The translations under genes were made by a program, and so were the position numbers. A stretch of 64,000 nt of DNA. It comes from Panulirus ornatus. Its lineage: Eukaryota > Arthropoda > Malacostraca > Decapoda > Palinuridae. Below the pieces are notes generated by a model. It made no database searches. It was not told where the DNA came from and was given only the letters and a program-made list of their open reading frames with translations. Position 1 is the stretch's first letter, and every line of letters starts with the position of its first letter. Positions 11,871-22,858 of the stretch are shown here, one piece after another. The stretch is taken from contig NC_092279.1 in NCBI RefSeq assembly GCF_036320965.1, positions 20,093,429 through 20,157,428 on the forward strand, given 5' to 3'.

Positions 11871-12761
11871 CCACGGGTGGTGAGGGAGAGAGACAGACAG
11901 ACAGGGAGGGAGTAGGTGAATGGAGATATAATCTGCGAGACGAAAGGAAGGGGAAAAATATTATGAAAATATAAAAAGAACGAAGAACAGGGGAAAAGAG
12001 AGGCTAAACTGAGGTTATTATACACATAGGTTAACCAATAATACCGTAAAACATGACAAGGACCGAGAGAGACGAGTTATCGTCCACCAACAGCTGCAGG
12101 AAGTAACGGAAGAGTGAAAACGAACAAATCATAGTCACCCCACCCCTCAAAAAAAAAAAAAAGAAGCGAGACTAAAATATCCACACAACTAAAACGCTGC
12201 GAAATACGAGGAGGCTAGCGCTACAGAGGCGGAGGCAAAATAACGTCTATCATCGTCTGCTGGTGTCCCCCCAACCCACCCCACCCCCCCACTCTCTGTG
12301 GCAGACCCCGCTCTCGCTCTCTTGAGATAATATACAATTCCTCCTGTACACTCCAGTGGCGTTTTTTTTTTCTTTTTTTTACCGTTAACGAAACTGTATT
12401 ACGCTACAATCTGGAATTGTTTGAAGAAGAAAAGGAAAAAAAAAACCGCGGTCGGAAGTGGCCATGTCATTGCTCCGACGAGAGCCGGGAGGACTGCTTA
12501 CAAATTTATTTCATTCTGGCGCGGGGGAGAAATATGAAAATGGCCTGGATATGATTTCAACACGTGAAGCAAATTATGGTCATATTACGTCCGAGTCTTG
12601 ATTCTTACAGTACTGGTGCCTCCGTGTGTCATGCCGTGTTATCTCCTTCTCCACACTCGCTTGCATCTCACTTGTGGACAGGATGACAAGCCTACATTAA
12701 GTACACGATTATATACACTGATGTATTTCTGTTCGATGTATTGTGGAATGATTAAATACCG

Positions 12762-12889
12762 AATGGCGTCCGAGCTACGTCTCTTCCTTGTATATCAACG
12801 GGCTGCTATATTTCTTGTATCTTCCCTAATGATGTGATTATTACACATCATTACACTTGGGAACTTATCGTGTTTCAATTCCCCGTGGA

Positions 12890-12895
<6 letters not shown>
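12762..12895 (+). repeat. Dispersed repeat family 3, copy A
   Basis: The family runs from GGCGTCC(T)AGCT(T/A)CGTCTC, through GATGTGATTATTACAC and CACTTGGGAACTTATCG, to CCGTGGA. This copy leads into a (CA)n tract. Related copies are at 12927-13076 (inverted), 13100-13250 and 49590-49730. Confidence 0.8.

Positions 12896-12926
<31 letters not shown>
12894..12926. repeat. (CA)n microsatellite between family 3 copies
   Basis: About 16 CA units join copy A to inverted copy B. Confidence 0.95.
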
Positions 12927-12929
<3 letters not shown>

Positions 12930-13250
12930 TCCTATGAGTCCACGGGGAAAATGAAACACGATAAGTTCCCAAGTGCACTTTCGTGTAATAATCACATCAT
13001 CAGAGGAGACACAAAAGAGAAATATAAGTCAGTTGAGATACATCGAGAGACGAAGCTAGGACGCCATTTGGTAAACACGTGATTGTCCGAAACATACATG
13101 TTTACCTAATGGCGTCCTAGCTTCGTCTCTTCGATGTACATCAACTGAGTGTTATACTTCTCTCTTGTGTCTCCCCAGATGATCTGATTATTACACCAAA
13201 GTGCACTTAGGAACTTGTGTTTCATTTTCCATGTGGACTCATAGGAATAT
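12927..13250. repeat. Long inverted repeat built from two family 3 copies
   Basis: Copy B (12927-13076, inverted) and copy C (13100-13250) are about 150 bp each and face each other across a 23-base centre. The arms meet at GTAAAC/GTTTAC and end at ATTCCTATGAGTCCA/TGGACTCATAGGAAT. A transcript would fold into a long hairpin. Confidence 0.85.
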
Positions 13251-13668
13251 CATGGACTCAGAATAGGGGTCTACGAAATGGTAGATAGAGGGAGACCAAT
13301 AAAAAAAGCAAATTAATTCCAACATGGAAGACGAATTATGAAAACCACTGCTGCATAACGAAAACGGGATTCCCTTCACCCCCTGACTCCCCCAATGAAC
13401 GGCGCACCGGAGAACTGCGCATAATGAAACCTATCTTAGATATCGGTTCAATTACGCGCGAACTTAAGTCATTAGGAGGATACAGCATGCGACCTCAATA
13501 TTAATAAGTCGAGGTACCTGAGCTGGAACCAATTAAATCCAGGTGTCGAACACAGCAAAGACACCGAGGCATAGCCGATTTAATCACCCGATCACAAAGT
13601 AATATTAATCATACCGGTTGAAAATGGTCTCCTAGACGTCTGAAACCGTCTACGTAAAACAGAATTCT

Positions 13669-13775
13669 AAGTAATCGACACTTCACATTGGCATAAGTAA
13701 TCGACACTTCACACAGGCACAAGTAATCGACACTTCACGTTGGCATAAGTAATCGACACTTAACATTGGAATAAA
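13669..13775 (+). repeat. 26-bp minisatellite, 4 copies
   Basis: Units beginning AAGTAATCGACACTT start at 13669, 13695, 13721 and 13747, exactly 26 bp apart, with a few substitutions. Confidence 0.95.
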
Positions 13776-13982
13776 TAAGTAACAATGAGATAAAGGAGCC
13801 GATGTGACGTAATTGGGCACAGGTGCCTCATAATCTGGTGAGGTTCAAAAGCCGGTCACCTCATTATCCGACCTTTGAGCAAGGAACCCTAGTCTTAATC
13901 GGTCCAGTCAGGCTACCCCACAAGGACCCGGAGTGTCCGAAGTGATACAGTGGCGAGAGATAACAGGAGGGCGAGGGTGGGT

Positions 13983-13984
<2 letters not shown>

Positions 13985-14034
<50 letters not shown>
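13985..14034. repeat. (GT)n microsatellite
   Basis: About 25 GT units. A complementary (CA)n lies 93 bp further on. Confidence 0.97.
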
Positions 14035-14035
<1 letters not shown>

Positions 14036-14125
14036 TAATCTCATACTGTTAGGGAGGGAAAGCAGGCGAGGCCCTCTTACAGCCAGCCCACCTTCGAGCC
14101 TTCTTACACCGTCTGTCCGGAGGTA

Positions 14126-14126
<1 letters not shown>

Positions 14127-14167
<41 letters not shown>
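14127..14167. repeat. (CA)n microsatellite
   Basis: About 20 CA units. It forms a potential hairpin with the (GT)n at 13985-14034. Confidence 0.97.
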
Positions 14168-14170
<3 letters not shown>

Positions 14171-14383
14171 CACCACCATGCTCCGTGCTGCTGCTGCTGC
14201 CGCTTCTTCGGTCACTGTCATCACACAATGACGCCCACTGTTTCCCCCTCACCCGAGTCATGGGTTCGACACACGTCAGTCATCATAAACTGCTGTTAAT
14301 CTGGGGGGGGAGGGGGTCGAGGAGCTGGAAAGGGGGTGTTGGGGGGGTGGAAGGGTGTCTTATACCACATCACACTGTGCCGT

Positions 14384-14385
<2 letters not shown>

Positions 14386-14416
<31 letters not shown>

Positions 14417-14467
14417 CACGAGTGTAAAACTCTCACCCCGTAACACACAAATGGTAATCACACACAC
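14386..14467 (+). mobile_element. SINE family 1 fragment: (CA)n plus 3' tail only
   Basis: A (CA)n tract (14386-14415) is followed directly by the SINE tail GTGTAAAACTCTCACCCCGT ... AATGGTAATCACAC. The tRNA-like head is missing. Confidence 0.65.
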
Positions 14468-14730
14468 TTCCTCCAACCCTCCCTTGGGAGAGGCAGTAAT
14501 AAGAACTCTTACCCACACTTGTCACGTCGTAAGGAGGAACCCAGGGCGTTCTAAACGCTACATGCACTCAGTTTAACACTCTGGACAAACATACGACGTA
14601 GTGGAAAGAATAATACCACACGTCCTTGCCACCTGTGATGCGGTGGCACGCCAAGAGTAGAGAGGAGTGGCAGCGGCGGTGGAGATGGCTGACACACTCC
14701 CGAAGGAGAGATGACACCATAGAAACAATC

Positions 14731-14909
14731 GCTTCGTTGTCAGGAAGACAATTTACCCTTGCTTCGTTGTCAGGAAGACAATTTACCCTTGCTTCGTTGT
14801 CAGGAAGACAATTTACCCTTGCTTCGTTGTCAGGAAGACAATTTACCTTTGCTTCGTTGTCAGGAAGACAATTTACCCTTGCTTCGTTGTCAGGAAGACA
14901 ATCACCTTA
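14731..14909 (+). repeat. 30-bp minisatellite, 6 copies
   Basis: Units beginning GCTTCGTTGTCAGGAAGACA start at 14731, 14761, 14791, 14821, 14851 and 14881. They are almost identical (one C/T change), which implies recent expansion. Because 30 is a multiple of three, all frames remain open through the array; there is no sign it is translated. Confidence 0.97.
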
Positions 14910-16327
14910 ATCACAGTACAGTTGTTGTTGTCGTTCTGTACACACGCCCCGCTATCTGTGTAAATGTGTGAGGGTGTGCATGAGTGTATAACGCGACACG
15001 GGAAAGACACTAGACACCAGAAACTGAACACGGAGGGTTTGAGACAAAAGGCGCGGGTGGGTAGCAGCGCAGTTAACTCCCTGGGGGTGAAGGAGGCAGA
15101 TGTTGTGCGGGCCGTCTCAGACCTACCTACATTACCGGACACAAGGGGTCAGGCAGCAACAGACCATGCTCCTCATCCGAGGGCAGGACCAACGTGACAG
15201 TACGTGCATGCACTCACACATGACCGGGGCGAAACAGGATCTACGCATGTCTTCATCATGCGACCAGCTTGCCTGTGCATACACGAGAGCATCTGTGCGT
15301 AGAGGGCAAGGCCTGACGCCCCTGTACACCACACGTACACCAATTGGCTCTTGCGTACACCCTCTACACTGGCGTATCTACGGATGTGTGCACCAATACG
15401 CACATAACGATACATTGAACAAAAAAGCGTATTCATATGGGTTATAGCAAATATATCATCCGTACAGAAGTGCAATGCTTTCATAGTACATATTAACAGA
15501 CAGACAAACAAACACACGGAGATAAGGACAGTCACGTAAACAAACATATATAGACACGTGGACAAAAAAAAAAAAAACACATCTAGTGCAAAATCTCGCA
15601 CGCACACACACACAAACATACATACGCGCACACGGACACGCCCAGCAGACTCGCAAAAACGCACTGGACGGGCAACATTTTCGGATTTCTAGCGGGTACG
15701 AATCATATATAAGCAATTACGGTTCCCCGGCCATAATAGGTAAGGGCACAAGGCACCTGTGGTCCACCTGTGCTGACGCACTTCCTACCCAAAAAGACAA
15801 GTGAATTGCGAGGTGCGTCCGTCGACTCTGCTTACAAACTCCAGCTGTGATTGGCTGGCGGCCTAAAAGAGTGTCTCAAAAAAGTGGGTGGTCGTTTTCA
15901 GAAAATGTGGGGTAAGTGATTTCAATTAGGTGAAGCACATCGTGTCCCGGCAGTGCAGCTAGCTGCCTTGCACTGCCCCCCCCCCGCTGGTCGAACGGCA
16001 GAGGGTCTACTGCCAGGCGTTACACTGAAACTGTCGTACGGCAGCCACATGCTCCCGAGCTATGACAGGATTGGCCTAAACTGGATGCTATGGAATGACG
16101 TCATGTACACCATCAAGTAAGAACGCATGACCCTTCTCGTTCAGCATCACACGTTGCCTTGCATCGCTAATTTCGCGTACGTACCAAAATGTTCGTACGC
16201 TGATGAACATTTCAAAAATCATAACTTCGAAGAGCTGCAAGAACAGACATTTCGGGAAAAAATAAATAAAAAAAACTGCAACAGAAAAACTATCCACAGA
16301 CTCAGCCTGCCTCCCTTCCCTCTCCCC

Positions 16328-16328
<1 letters not shown>

Positions 16329-16374
<46 letters not shown>
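16329..16374. repeat. (CA)n microsatellite
   Basis: About 23 uninterrupted CA units. Confidence 0.97.
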
Positions 16375-16376
<2 letters not shown>

Positions 16377-16611
16377 CATGATCACCTTTCCTACCAATAC
16401 TCCCAGTGCAGAGATAAACAGAAATCATACTTATATAAGACCGGCTCTCTTCTTGTTCCAACTCAGGTCCAGAGACATGTCTTGTACACATATTCAGAGG
16501 ATGAAACGAAGCTTTCTTTTTAAATGAATGATTACTGACGTAATTACTAATCTACTAAGATTTTTTTTTCATTGTCCTAGCGATCATGAAAATAACATAA
16601 AAATGCTACTT

Positions 16612-16684
16612 ACAATTACTGTACATCAACTCTTCAAAAATATGTAACTGCTACATCAACTCTTCTAAAATATGTAACTAACTG
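16612..16684. repeat. About 32-bp direct duplication
   Basis: TACATCAACTCTTC(A/T)AAAATATGTAACT occurs twice in tandem. Confidence 0.85.
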
Positions 16685-16754
16685 CTTTTTTTTTTCTGAT
16701 GTCAGTTTGAGACGGCACGTGGAGCTGAGGCGCAAATCAAGGCCATCCCATTAA

Positions 16755-16756
<2 letters not shown>

Positions 16757-16815
<59 letters not shown>

Positions 16816-17011
16816 TTTCTTTTCTTTCAAACTATTCGCCATTTCCCGCATTAGCGAGGTAGCGTTAAGAACAGAGGACTGGGCCTTTGAGGGAATACCC
16901 TCACCTGGCCCAATTCTCTGTTCCTTCTTTTGGAAAATTAAAAAAAAAAAAAAAAAAAAAACGAGAGGGGAGGATTTCCAGCCCCCCCGCTCCCTCCCCT
17001 TTTAGTCGCCT

Positions 17012-17086
<75 letters not shown>
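16757..17086 (-). mobile_element. Family 2 element, antisense, flanked on both sides by (TA)n
   Basis: Between (TA)n tracts at 16757-16811 and 17014-17086 lies an antisense copy. It reads CAAACTATTCGCCATTTCCC, GTTAAGAACAGAGGACTGGG, CTCTGTTCCTTCTTTTGG, an A-run, then CCCCTTTTAGTCGCCTTG, where it stops abruptly in (TA)n. The head beyond that point is missing compared with 47966-48209. Confidence 0.85.
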
Positions 17087-17090
<4 letters not shown>

Positions 17091-17262
17091 CCTAGTCTGA
17101 GCCAGGTATCCGTTTTATCGACCAACCCCCTCAGGGTGGATGAACAGCTGGGTTGACTGTGGACAAACTGCCGCAACCAAGATTCGAACCTATGCCATGC
17201 TCGACCCTGGGCGGCCCGTGAATGCGTCACGATCAGGAACGGCTAACCCGCTACACCACGAG
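17087..17262 (-). mobile_element. tRNA-derived SINE (family 1), antisense
   Basis: On the minus strand it reads GTGTAGCGGGTTAGCCGT (box A-like), GGTTCGAATCTTGG (box B), the body CAACCCAGCTGTTCATCC, then TTGGTCGATAAAACGGATAC. It abuts the (TA)n end of the family 2 element. Confidence 0.8.
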
Positions 17263-17815
17263 AGTAACTTCATCTGATATACACTGGAACTCATACACGA
17301 TCCCATCTCAAATACACGACCTTCCTGACCTTATTCTATAACCGACACATGACCTTTAAACATGACCCTACTTGATTCTCGGACAACATATCTATCTTTG
17401 ATCTCAGTGAGGCAACCTTATTTAATAATATGATGCTAATCTTAACTGGATCCAAAATGCGATTCATCTCGACCTTACATGGAGCCCGTCTACGCAGATG
17501 ATCCTGTCTGATCTTAAAATAAGAACCCCACAAAAGCCCACCACTTCTCCCCCTCCCCCCACCCCTCCTCCAACCACTTTACGAAGACCAGGGGGACCAA
17601 AAGAACAGACACCAACTGAATGGAGGATTAACCTTTACTTGTGGTGGGAGTAAGTCCCCGTTTCCCCCGCTGGCCCCGATTGCGGGATACTATACTTGTT
17701 GTCGAGGGACTGACCACTTGAACTTGGGGGGGAAGGGATAATCATGGCAACCAAAATTAACGAGTAAAAGTCTTTGGAAACACGCGACCTGACGAGCCGG
17801 GTACGAGGGGTCGTG

Positions 17816-17820
<5 letters not shown>

Positions 17821-17889
<69 letters not shown>
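17821..17889. repeat. (AG)n microsatellite
   Basis: About 34 AG units. Confidence 0.97.
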
Positions 17890-17892
<3 letters not shown>

Positions 17893-17989
17893 GTTAATAT
17901 GGGAGTTGGTGGCTGGCGGTGGTAGCGTGGCGTTACCTTGAGAGTGTGGAGGGTGCAGTAATGTGTGCGACCTTAATGGCGCAGTTTGG

Positions 17990-18142
17990 GGAGGGTTATC
18001 GGCCGTGATGTATGCCTGTGCTTGCCCGGGGACGGGCCCGCATGTACTCGAATCCTGGGCGCGGCAGTGAATCCAAAGTTCACCCAGCTGTTCATCCTCC
18101 CTTCGGGGATGGTCGACAGACTGGGTGCCTGGTACAGAATGG
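17990..18142 (+). mobile_element. tRNA-derived SINE (family 1), 3' truncated
   Basis: The box B region (TACTCGAATCCTGG) and the body (CACCCAGCTGTTCATCCTCC, then GGTCGACAGACTGGGTGCCT) are clear. The box A region is degenerate and the tail is absent. Confidence 0.65.
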
Positions 18143-19037
18143 GGAATTCAAATGCCCGTGCCGTGGCTGCTAACGTAAGAACGACAGAAAAAATCCAGAG
18201 AGGGAAGATGTGAGGGTGCATAGGGTGAGCGGGGGGAGAGACATAAGGGTACATGAGGGAAGACATGAGGGTACATGAGGAGTGAGGGAAGACAAGAGGG
18301 TACGTGAGGTGTGGGAGGACGGCACAGTAAGGAACTGATGTAAGAAAAAAAATGGAGAAAGTAGAGCAGGAAGAGTTTGAAGAGAAAGTGAGAGGTGTGG
18401 CGGGAGAGGGATTGGGGGAGGGGGCTAAAGAGGGTAGGAGTTTTTTTTGGGGAGGGGGAGGGATAAGAAAGGTGGAGGGTAACGCTGCAAGAATGGCGGC
18501 GGCAAAGACAGTAACTGTGGGTAAGGTTTCTAGCCCTCAGGACATCATAACATTTCCTGTTTACGTTCTGTTCACCTCCTGGAGGCATCCCTTTAGTCGC
18601 ATCTCTCGTTATGACCTCAATCCACTCTCGTCTCCTCTTATCCAAACTCGGTACAACACAATTATCACCATCATTATGCCACTTTCAGTTCCTCATTCGC
18701 TCGCTCGTCATCTGACTTTCGAATGTGCATCCTCCATTTATAGACGTCGTCGGTCCGGTGTTTTCACCCCGAGTTGTACCTCCAGGCGAATCTTGAAGTC
18801 TGGAGGCTGAGACGGCCACCACCTGCCACGACGGGCTTTAGGGGGAGGGCAGGAGCGGGGTTCACTCACCTGGGGTGGACAGGAAGGGGGAAAAAATATG
18901 AGGTTCGCTTCATCTACTTGCTTGAGGTTTGAAAGGGGACTTGACTGTTTTGGCCGACGTTCGAGAAGAGGCGCGGGCGGCTCCTTGGGATGCTGTGTCT
19001 GCGAAAATAAAAGGAGTCACGAAGGAAAGCAGGGGAG

Positions 19038-19043
19038 ACTCAC
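19038..19043 (-). promoter_or_regulatory. Splice donor GTGAGT after ATXN1 exon A
   Basis: The plus strand reads ACTCAC, giving a strong GTGAGT donor on the minus strand right after codon CAG (Gln408). Similarity to the vertebrate AXH domain stops exactly here and resumes at 4703. Confidence 0.92.
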
Positions 19044-20272
19044 CTGGGTGTTCCTAGAGGGGAAGGTGAAGGTGATGGTTGAGGAGCCGGGTCTGCTTGT
19101 GGTACTGGTGATGGCCGCCACAGTCGATGGGTCCAGCATCAGATCTTCCGCCGCCTTGGCCGCCTCCAGGAAATCGCGGGTTTCCAGTTCCTCGACTCGC
19201 CTCACGCCAGAGCCCACCGTCACCAGGGCGCCGCGGGCAAAATGGGCGTGGTAGGGCGAGGAGGGGCGGGTCTCCTCTGGCGGGGTGGAAGAGGTCGGGG
19301 TGGGGACGGGTGCGGCGAGGATAGGACCTGAAACAGGCGGCCGCGAGGGTGGGGAGCTGACTGCTGACGGCCCGCTGCTGACGGGGCCCGTCACTGTAGC
19401 GTCTGTCCCAGTGGGACACGTTCCAGCCTGGCCAGACACGGGCGGACCCGGTCCAGGGGCGGCTGGACCCGGATGACCCCTGTGGGCGGCGCGAGGTGAC
19501 CTGGGTGCGGGCATTGGGAAAGCGCTTGACCCCGCTCGTCGTTTAGGGCTGGGCTCGCCGTGGGGCCCCCTGGGGGAGGGTTCACCCGAGGGTCCACTAG
19601 GGCTGGTGGGGAGGGTCAGATCGGGAGGTCGGGCTCGCATCTTGCTCTGGGTCACATCCCTCAGCTCTCTGGGATCACGGTGTGTGTCTGGGTGCATCCC
19701 CCGGAGCGGTGGGGGCCCCAGGGGCCTCACCAGGGGCGGCGCCCCGGACACTGGCGTGGGACGTTCCAGGGGAGGCCTTGGGTCCAGGGGCGGGTAGGGG
19801 CGGTGGGTGTGGCGCGGGTAGTCCCGCAGGAAGTGGCTGGAGGCTCCCGGCGGCAGGAAGTGATGCGGGTAAAACCCAGCGGGTCTGTGCGGGAGGCCAG
19901 GGTAGTGCGGGTAGTAGTCAGGTATGGGCGGGGCTGGGGGCTGCGGGTAGGGCAGGTGGTCGGTGGGTCGCGCGGGCGTGATGTGGGCCACCTCGGCCAG
20001 CCACGGGGCCGTGAAGGGCTGCAGGTGGTGACTCAGGGGCAACGGGCCTAGCCCACCGCCGGAACCGCCCTCCTTGTCGTTCAGACTGTTCTTGTTGTGA
20101 TCGTAGGCACCGCCCATGCCGCCCGCCTTGTACACGCCGCCGCCCACGTCCGACTTGTAAGTGGGCGAAGGGTTGGGGTCAGGCAGACCCAGTGTGGGCA
20201 CGCGAGCAGCCGGCAGCAGACGGCCGCCCTCGCCCATCTCGCGGCTGTAGCTGGGCGTTACGATCATGCCTC
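19044..20272 (-). CDS. ATXN1: Ataxin-1 orthologue, large coding exon (proline-rich region and first half of AXH)
   Basis: The exon begins after a TTTTCTTGTTACAG acceptor (to 20273) with two bases of a split codon, then GGC and an in-frame ATG at 20265-20267. Counting from that Met it encodes 408 residues. Residues 1-336 are low-complexity: Gly-rich (41-73), a short hydrophobic PFTAPWLAEVAHI (84-96), a Pro/His/Tyr-rich stretch (104-190), PPDLT (214-218), a basic SPKRRA (240-245) and Pro/Ser-rich sequence. There is no polyglutamine. Residues 337-408 are the first half of AXH: SPYHAHFARGALVTV, RRVEELETRDFLEAA, LDPSTVAAI and TITFTFPSRNTQ. These align with the human segment starting PPYFMKGSIIQL. 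AXH mediates self-association and Capicua binding in the family. Met1 may be the true start, as in human where upstream exons are non-coding, or an upstream coding exon may exist. The high GC creates long antisense frames that are shadows. Confidence 0.93.
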
Positions 20273-20286
20273 CTGTAACAAGAAAA
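20273..20286 (-). promoter_or_regulatory. Splice acceptor before ATXN1 exon A
   Basis: The minus strand reads TTTTCTTGTTACAG, a good pyrimidine tract with AG. It implies an upstream exon at higher coordinates that I could not locate. Confidence 0.75.
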
Positions 20287-20882
20287 GGTTACGTTACAGT
20301 AACAGTACTAAGTAACTAGACCAATATTGTAACGATTTAAATATATTCCCTCAAGTAAAATATAAATGAAATATGATGTATAAATGAAAGTCCTTCATAA
20401 TACAGTGTTAAAGAAGCGCATATGTTGAAGTTTAGAGTGAAATGGGTGACGATGATTCCCTTTATGAACTAAACCTTTCGGAATCAACGTTTAATACGTT
20501 CCTAACACGTTATATAATGAATGGTCAGTTCCAATTACAGGATAGGCTGTCGACTGTGGGATTCCATAAGGACATGTTCTTGGTCCCATCATTCATTTGA
20601 TAATAAACTAACAATCACCACGTATCAATAAATTAATATAAATCAAGAACTTGTTCATATTCCAACCTTCCCTGATGGAAGATGGGGTAACACCCTCATA
20701 AACTAAACAACTAAACTCGGCGATTCATTCATAAGGTTGATTAAGACATAATTATCATTAACAATTACAAACACGACCGTGTTTGAAAATCTAATCATTA
20801 ATGCCTCAGCTTATCTTACAACTCTCCATAAAGTAATTTGGTTAACCCCTGGATCTTGCCATCACATGAAAGTGAAACTGTG
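20287..20882. other. AT-rich sequence upstream of exon A
   Basis: No coding sequence, repeat or RNA gene recognised; presumed intron. Confidence 0.5.
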
Positions 20883-20981
20883 TTTCGAGTCGGGTAAAGC
20901 GACCCGGCTTACAGCCAACACACCTGTTCATTATTCCTTTTTGGGCTGGTCAACAAAACATGGGTGCCTGAGGTCAACTGG

Positions 20982-21067
<86 letters not shown>
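20883..21067 (+). mobile_element. Degenerate SINE family 1 body followed by (TA)n(CA)n
   Basis: A weak match to the SINE body (CACACCTGTTCATTATTCC, then GCTGGTCAACAAAACATGGG and TGCCTGAGGTCAACTGGGGT) leads into compound (TA)n then (CA)n at 20984-21067. This is the position where intact copies carry an internal microsatellite. Confidence 0.5.
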
Positions 21068-21068
<1 letters not shown>

Positions 21069-21626
21069 CACTTGCATTTCATTGCATTGTTTTTCGTAAA
21101 GTCGTGTCAGTGAAGAAGAATCTTTCAGTGTAGATTGAAGCCTACGACAGATTAATCGTTTTGGTAATCCCAGCTATTTCTATTGCAGTGACGGGTGAAC
21201 CCATAGAACCATCGAAGAAAATGAGTAATAAAAAAAAAAAAACAGGAAGAAATAGCTTTCGGAGCGTTAGAGTTTCATTATGGTACGTCCAACCCCAGAG
21301 AGAAATGCTATTCAAATTAGAATTGATGAAAGTAGTTACGACGAGACAGGACCCAGACCGAGCAAGATCATACTGGAGCACACCAGACAGGACTGGAGGA
21401 ACGTAAAGGGGTTACTTGATCAAGGAATGTTGATATAAACAAGACAGGGACGATGAGGAACACCGATGTTAATAATGAATTAGACCCAACCAGAAAAAGA
21501 AAAAAAAAAAGAAAAATATGAGAAAAGTTAGAGGGAGGAAATACAAAATAGGTTAGGTTTGATGGTCCGAGCCTAGCGTCAATGCTTATCAAGAGATCTC
21601 GAAAAAAATACTAAATTTAGACTACG
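21068..21626. other. Non-coding stretch, nothing recognised
   Basis: AT-rich sequence with short A-runs (near 21232 and 21500). No coding sequence, RNA gene or dispersed family recognised. Confidence 0.45.
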
Positions 21627-21698
21627 ATATATATATATATATATATATACGCTACCTCGCTAATGTGGGAAATGGCGGATAGTTTCAAAGAAAGAAAA

Positions 21699-21788
<90 letters not shown>
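21627..21788 (+). mobile_element. Family 2 element, 3' end only, between two (TA)n tracts
   Basis: (TA)n at 21627-21649, then the element's terminal segment (CGCTACCTCGCTAATG ... AAATGGCGGATAGTTTCAAA), an A-rich tail, and (TA)n at 21716-21788. Confidence 0.8.
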
Positions 21789-21790
<2 letters not shown>

Positions 21791-22470
21791 ACCCTCCATT
21801 TATTTAAAGAACGACCAAAGATAATCATCAATACAAAAAATCGTATCACCACTGAATCTCGTATTGAGAGAACCACACTCTTCATATGTGATTATTAGAT
21901 AGACAAGATAATCATCAATGCTACGGGCAAGGCATGTAAGCCTCCCAGACGATATAAGTCTCATAATACGAAGTACGATTTTGAGTTAGGCTACACAGAC
22001 ACCTGGGAGGATACATATACACGGAAAGTTTACTAATCAATAATAATATAAAATAACAAGATTTATATAATACCAACGTATCATATGTACATATATTTTT
22101 TTCCTCCCTCTGGGAATATGTGTCGTATAAAGTGACTAAGAGCTGTGGAGCTGTAGTAAATCCTTCTGTATCACTACAATAAAAGTAACTTATATACATA
22201 TCAGAGGATCCAAGTAAGAATGGTTTCTCCTTGACGCTACACCACCTGTAGTGGGAAATGACAAAGAGGTACAAGAAACGATTTCTGAATATTCCAGCAT
22301 TACCTCTGGCCGTGTCTATGTTGCTGGGGTGAAGGTACGATGGCGTCGGGTTATAATATCGCCGTCAGCATAATGTTCGGGTCGGAGACGGGCGCTTCCC
22401 GTGTCCCACAACCCGCCGCCGCCCTGACCACTTTACCTGCAGCGACCTCATGAGAATTTTACAGTAACAC

Positions 22471-22483
<13 letters not shown>

Positions 22484-22516
<33 letters not shown>
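22484..22516. repeat. (CT)n microsatellite
   Basis: About 16 CT units. Confidence 0.95.
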
Positions 22517-22517
<1 letters not shown>

Positions 22518-22635
22518 ATCCCCTCCTCCTCCAGGATCCCGACTGTAAAAAGGAGAGGCTCTTCTTACACCTAAGAGGGCGAAGTGGACGATGATGGAGT
22601 CCAGATGACGCGTGAACATACGAATGCGCACGGTG

Positions 22636-22858
22636 TTATTATTGTTATTATTATCATTATGATTATCATTATTATTATCATTATTATTATTATTATCATC
22701 ATTATTATTATTATCATTATTATTATTGTTACTATTATTATCATTATCATAATTACTACTACTATTTATCATTACCATTATCAATTATCATTACTATTAT
22801 TACTATCATTATTATTATCATTATCGTTATTATTATTGATATCATTATTATCATTATG
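22636..22858. repeat. Imperfect (ATT)n/(ATC)n trinucleotide array
   Basis: About 220 bp of ATT units with scattered ATC, GTT and ACT variants. It appears as poly-Ile or poly-Asn in translation and is not coding. Confidence 0.93.

Larger units (their letters stand above)
4704..19043 (-). other. ATXN1 intron (about 14.3 kb) splitting the AXH domain
   Basis: The intron begins with GTGAGT (19043 downward) and ends with TTTGATTTACAG (to 4704). It joins codon ...NTQ to VSV... in phase 0, and the joined reading follows the vertebrate AXH sequence without gap. Vertebrate ATXN1 also has its coding region in two exons, so the intron position may be ancestral. Contents include a decayed tandem array, SINEs, dinucleotide arrays, minisatellites and a CpG-rich block. 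No coding sequence on either strand was recognised inside it. Confidence 0.9.

Noticed and set aside
14731..14909. CRISPR array
   Set aside because: Repeats abut with no unique spacers, and the DNA is eukaryotic.
14626..14971. Open frames with ASLSGRQFTL repeats
   Set aside because: Same reason: a 30-bp array, open in several frames at once.
18352..18810. Possible first exon on the plus strand (MAAAKTVTVG followed by GTAAGG near 18524)
   Set aside because: An initiator-like ATGGCGGCGGC and a donor-like site are present, but there is no upstream promoter signal, no similarity and no acceptor partner.
19560..20051. Long plus-strand open frames across exon A
   Set aside because: They are antisense shadows of the GC-rich ATXN1 exon; composition is Gly/Arg-rich with no recognisable domain.
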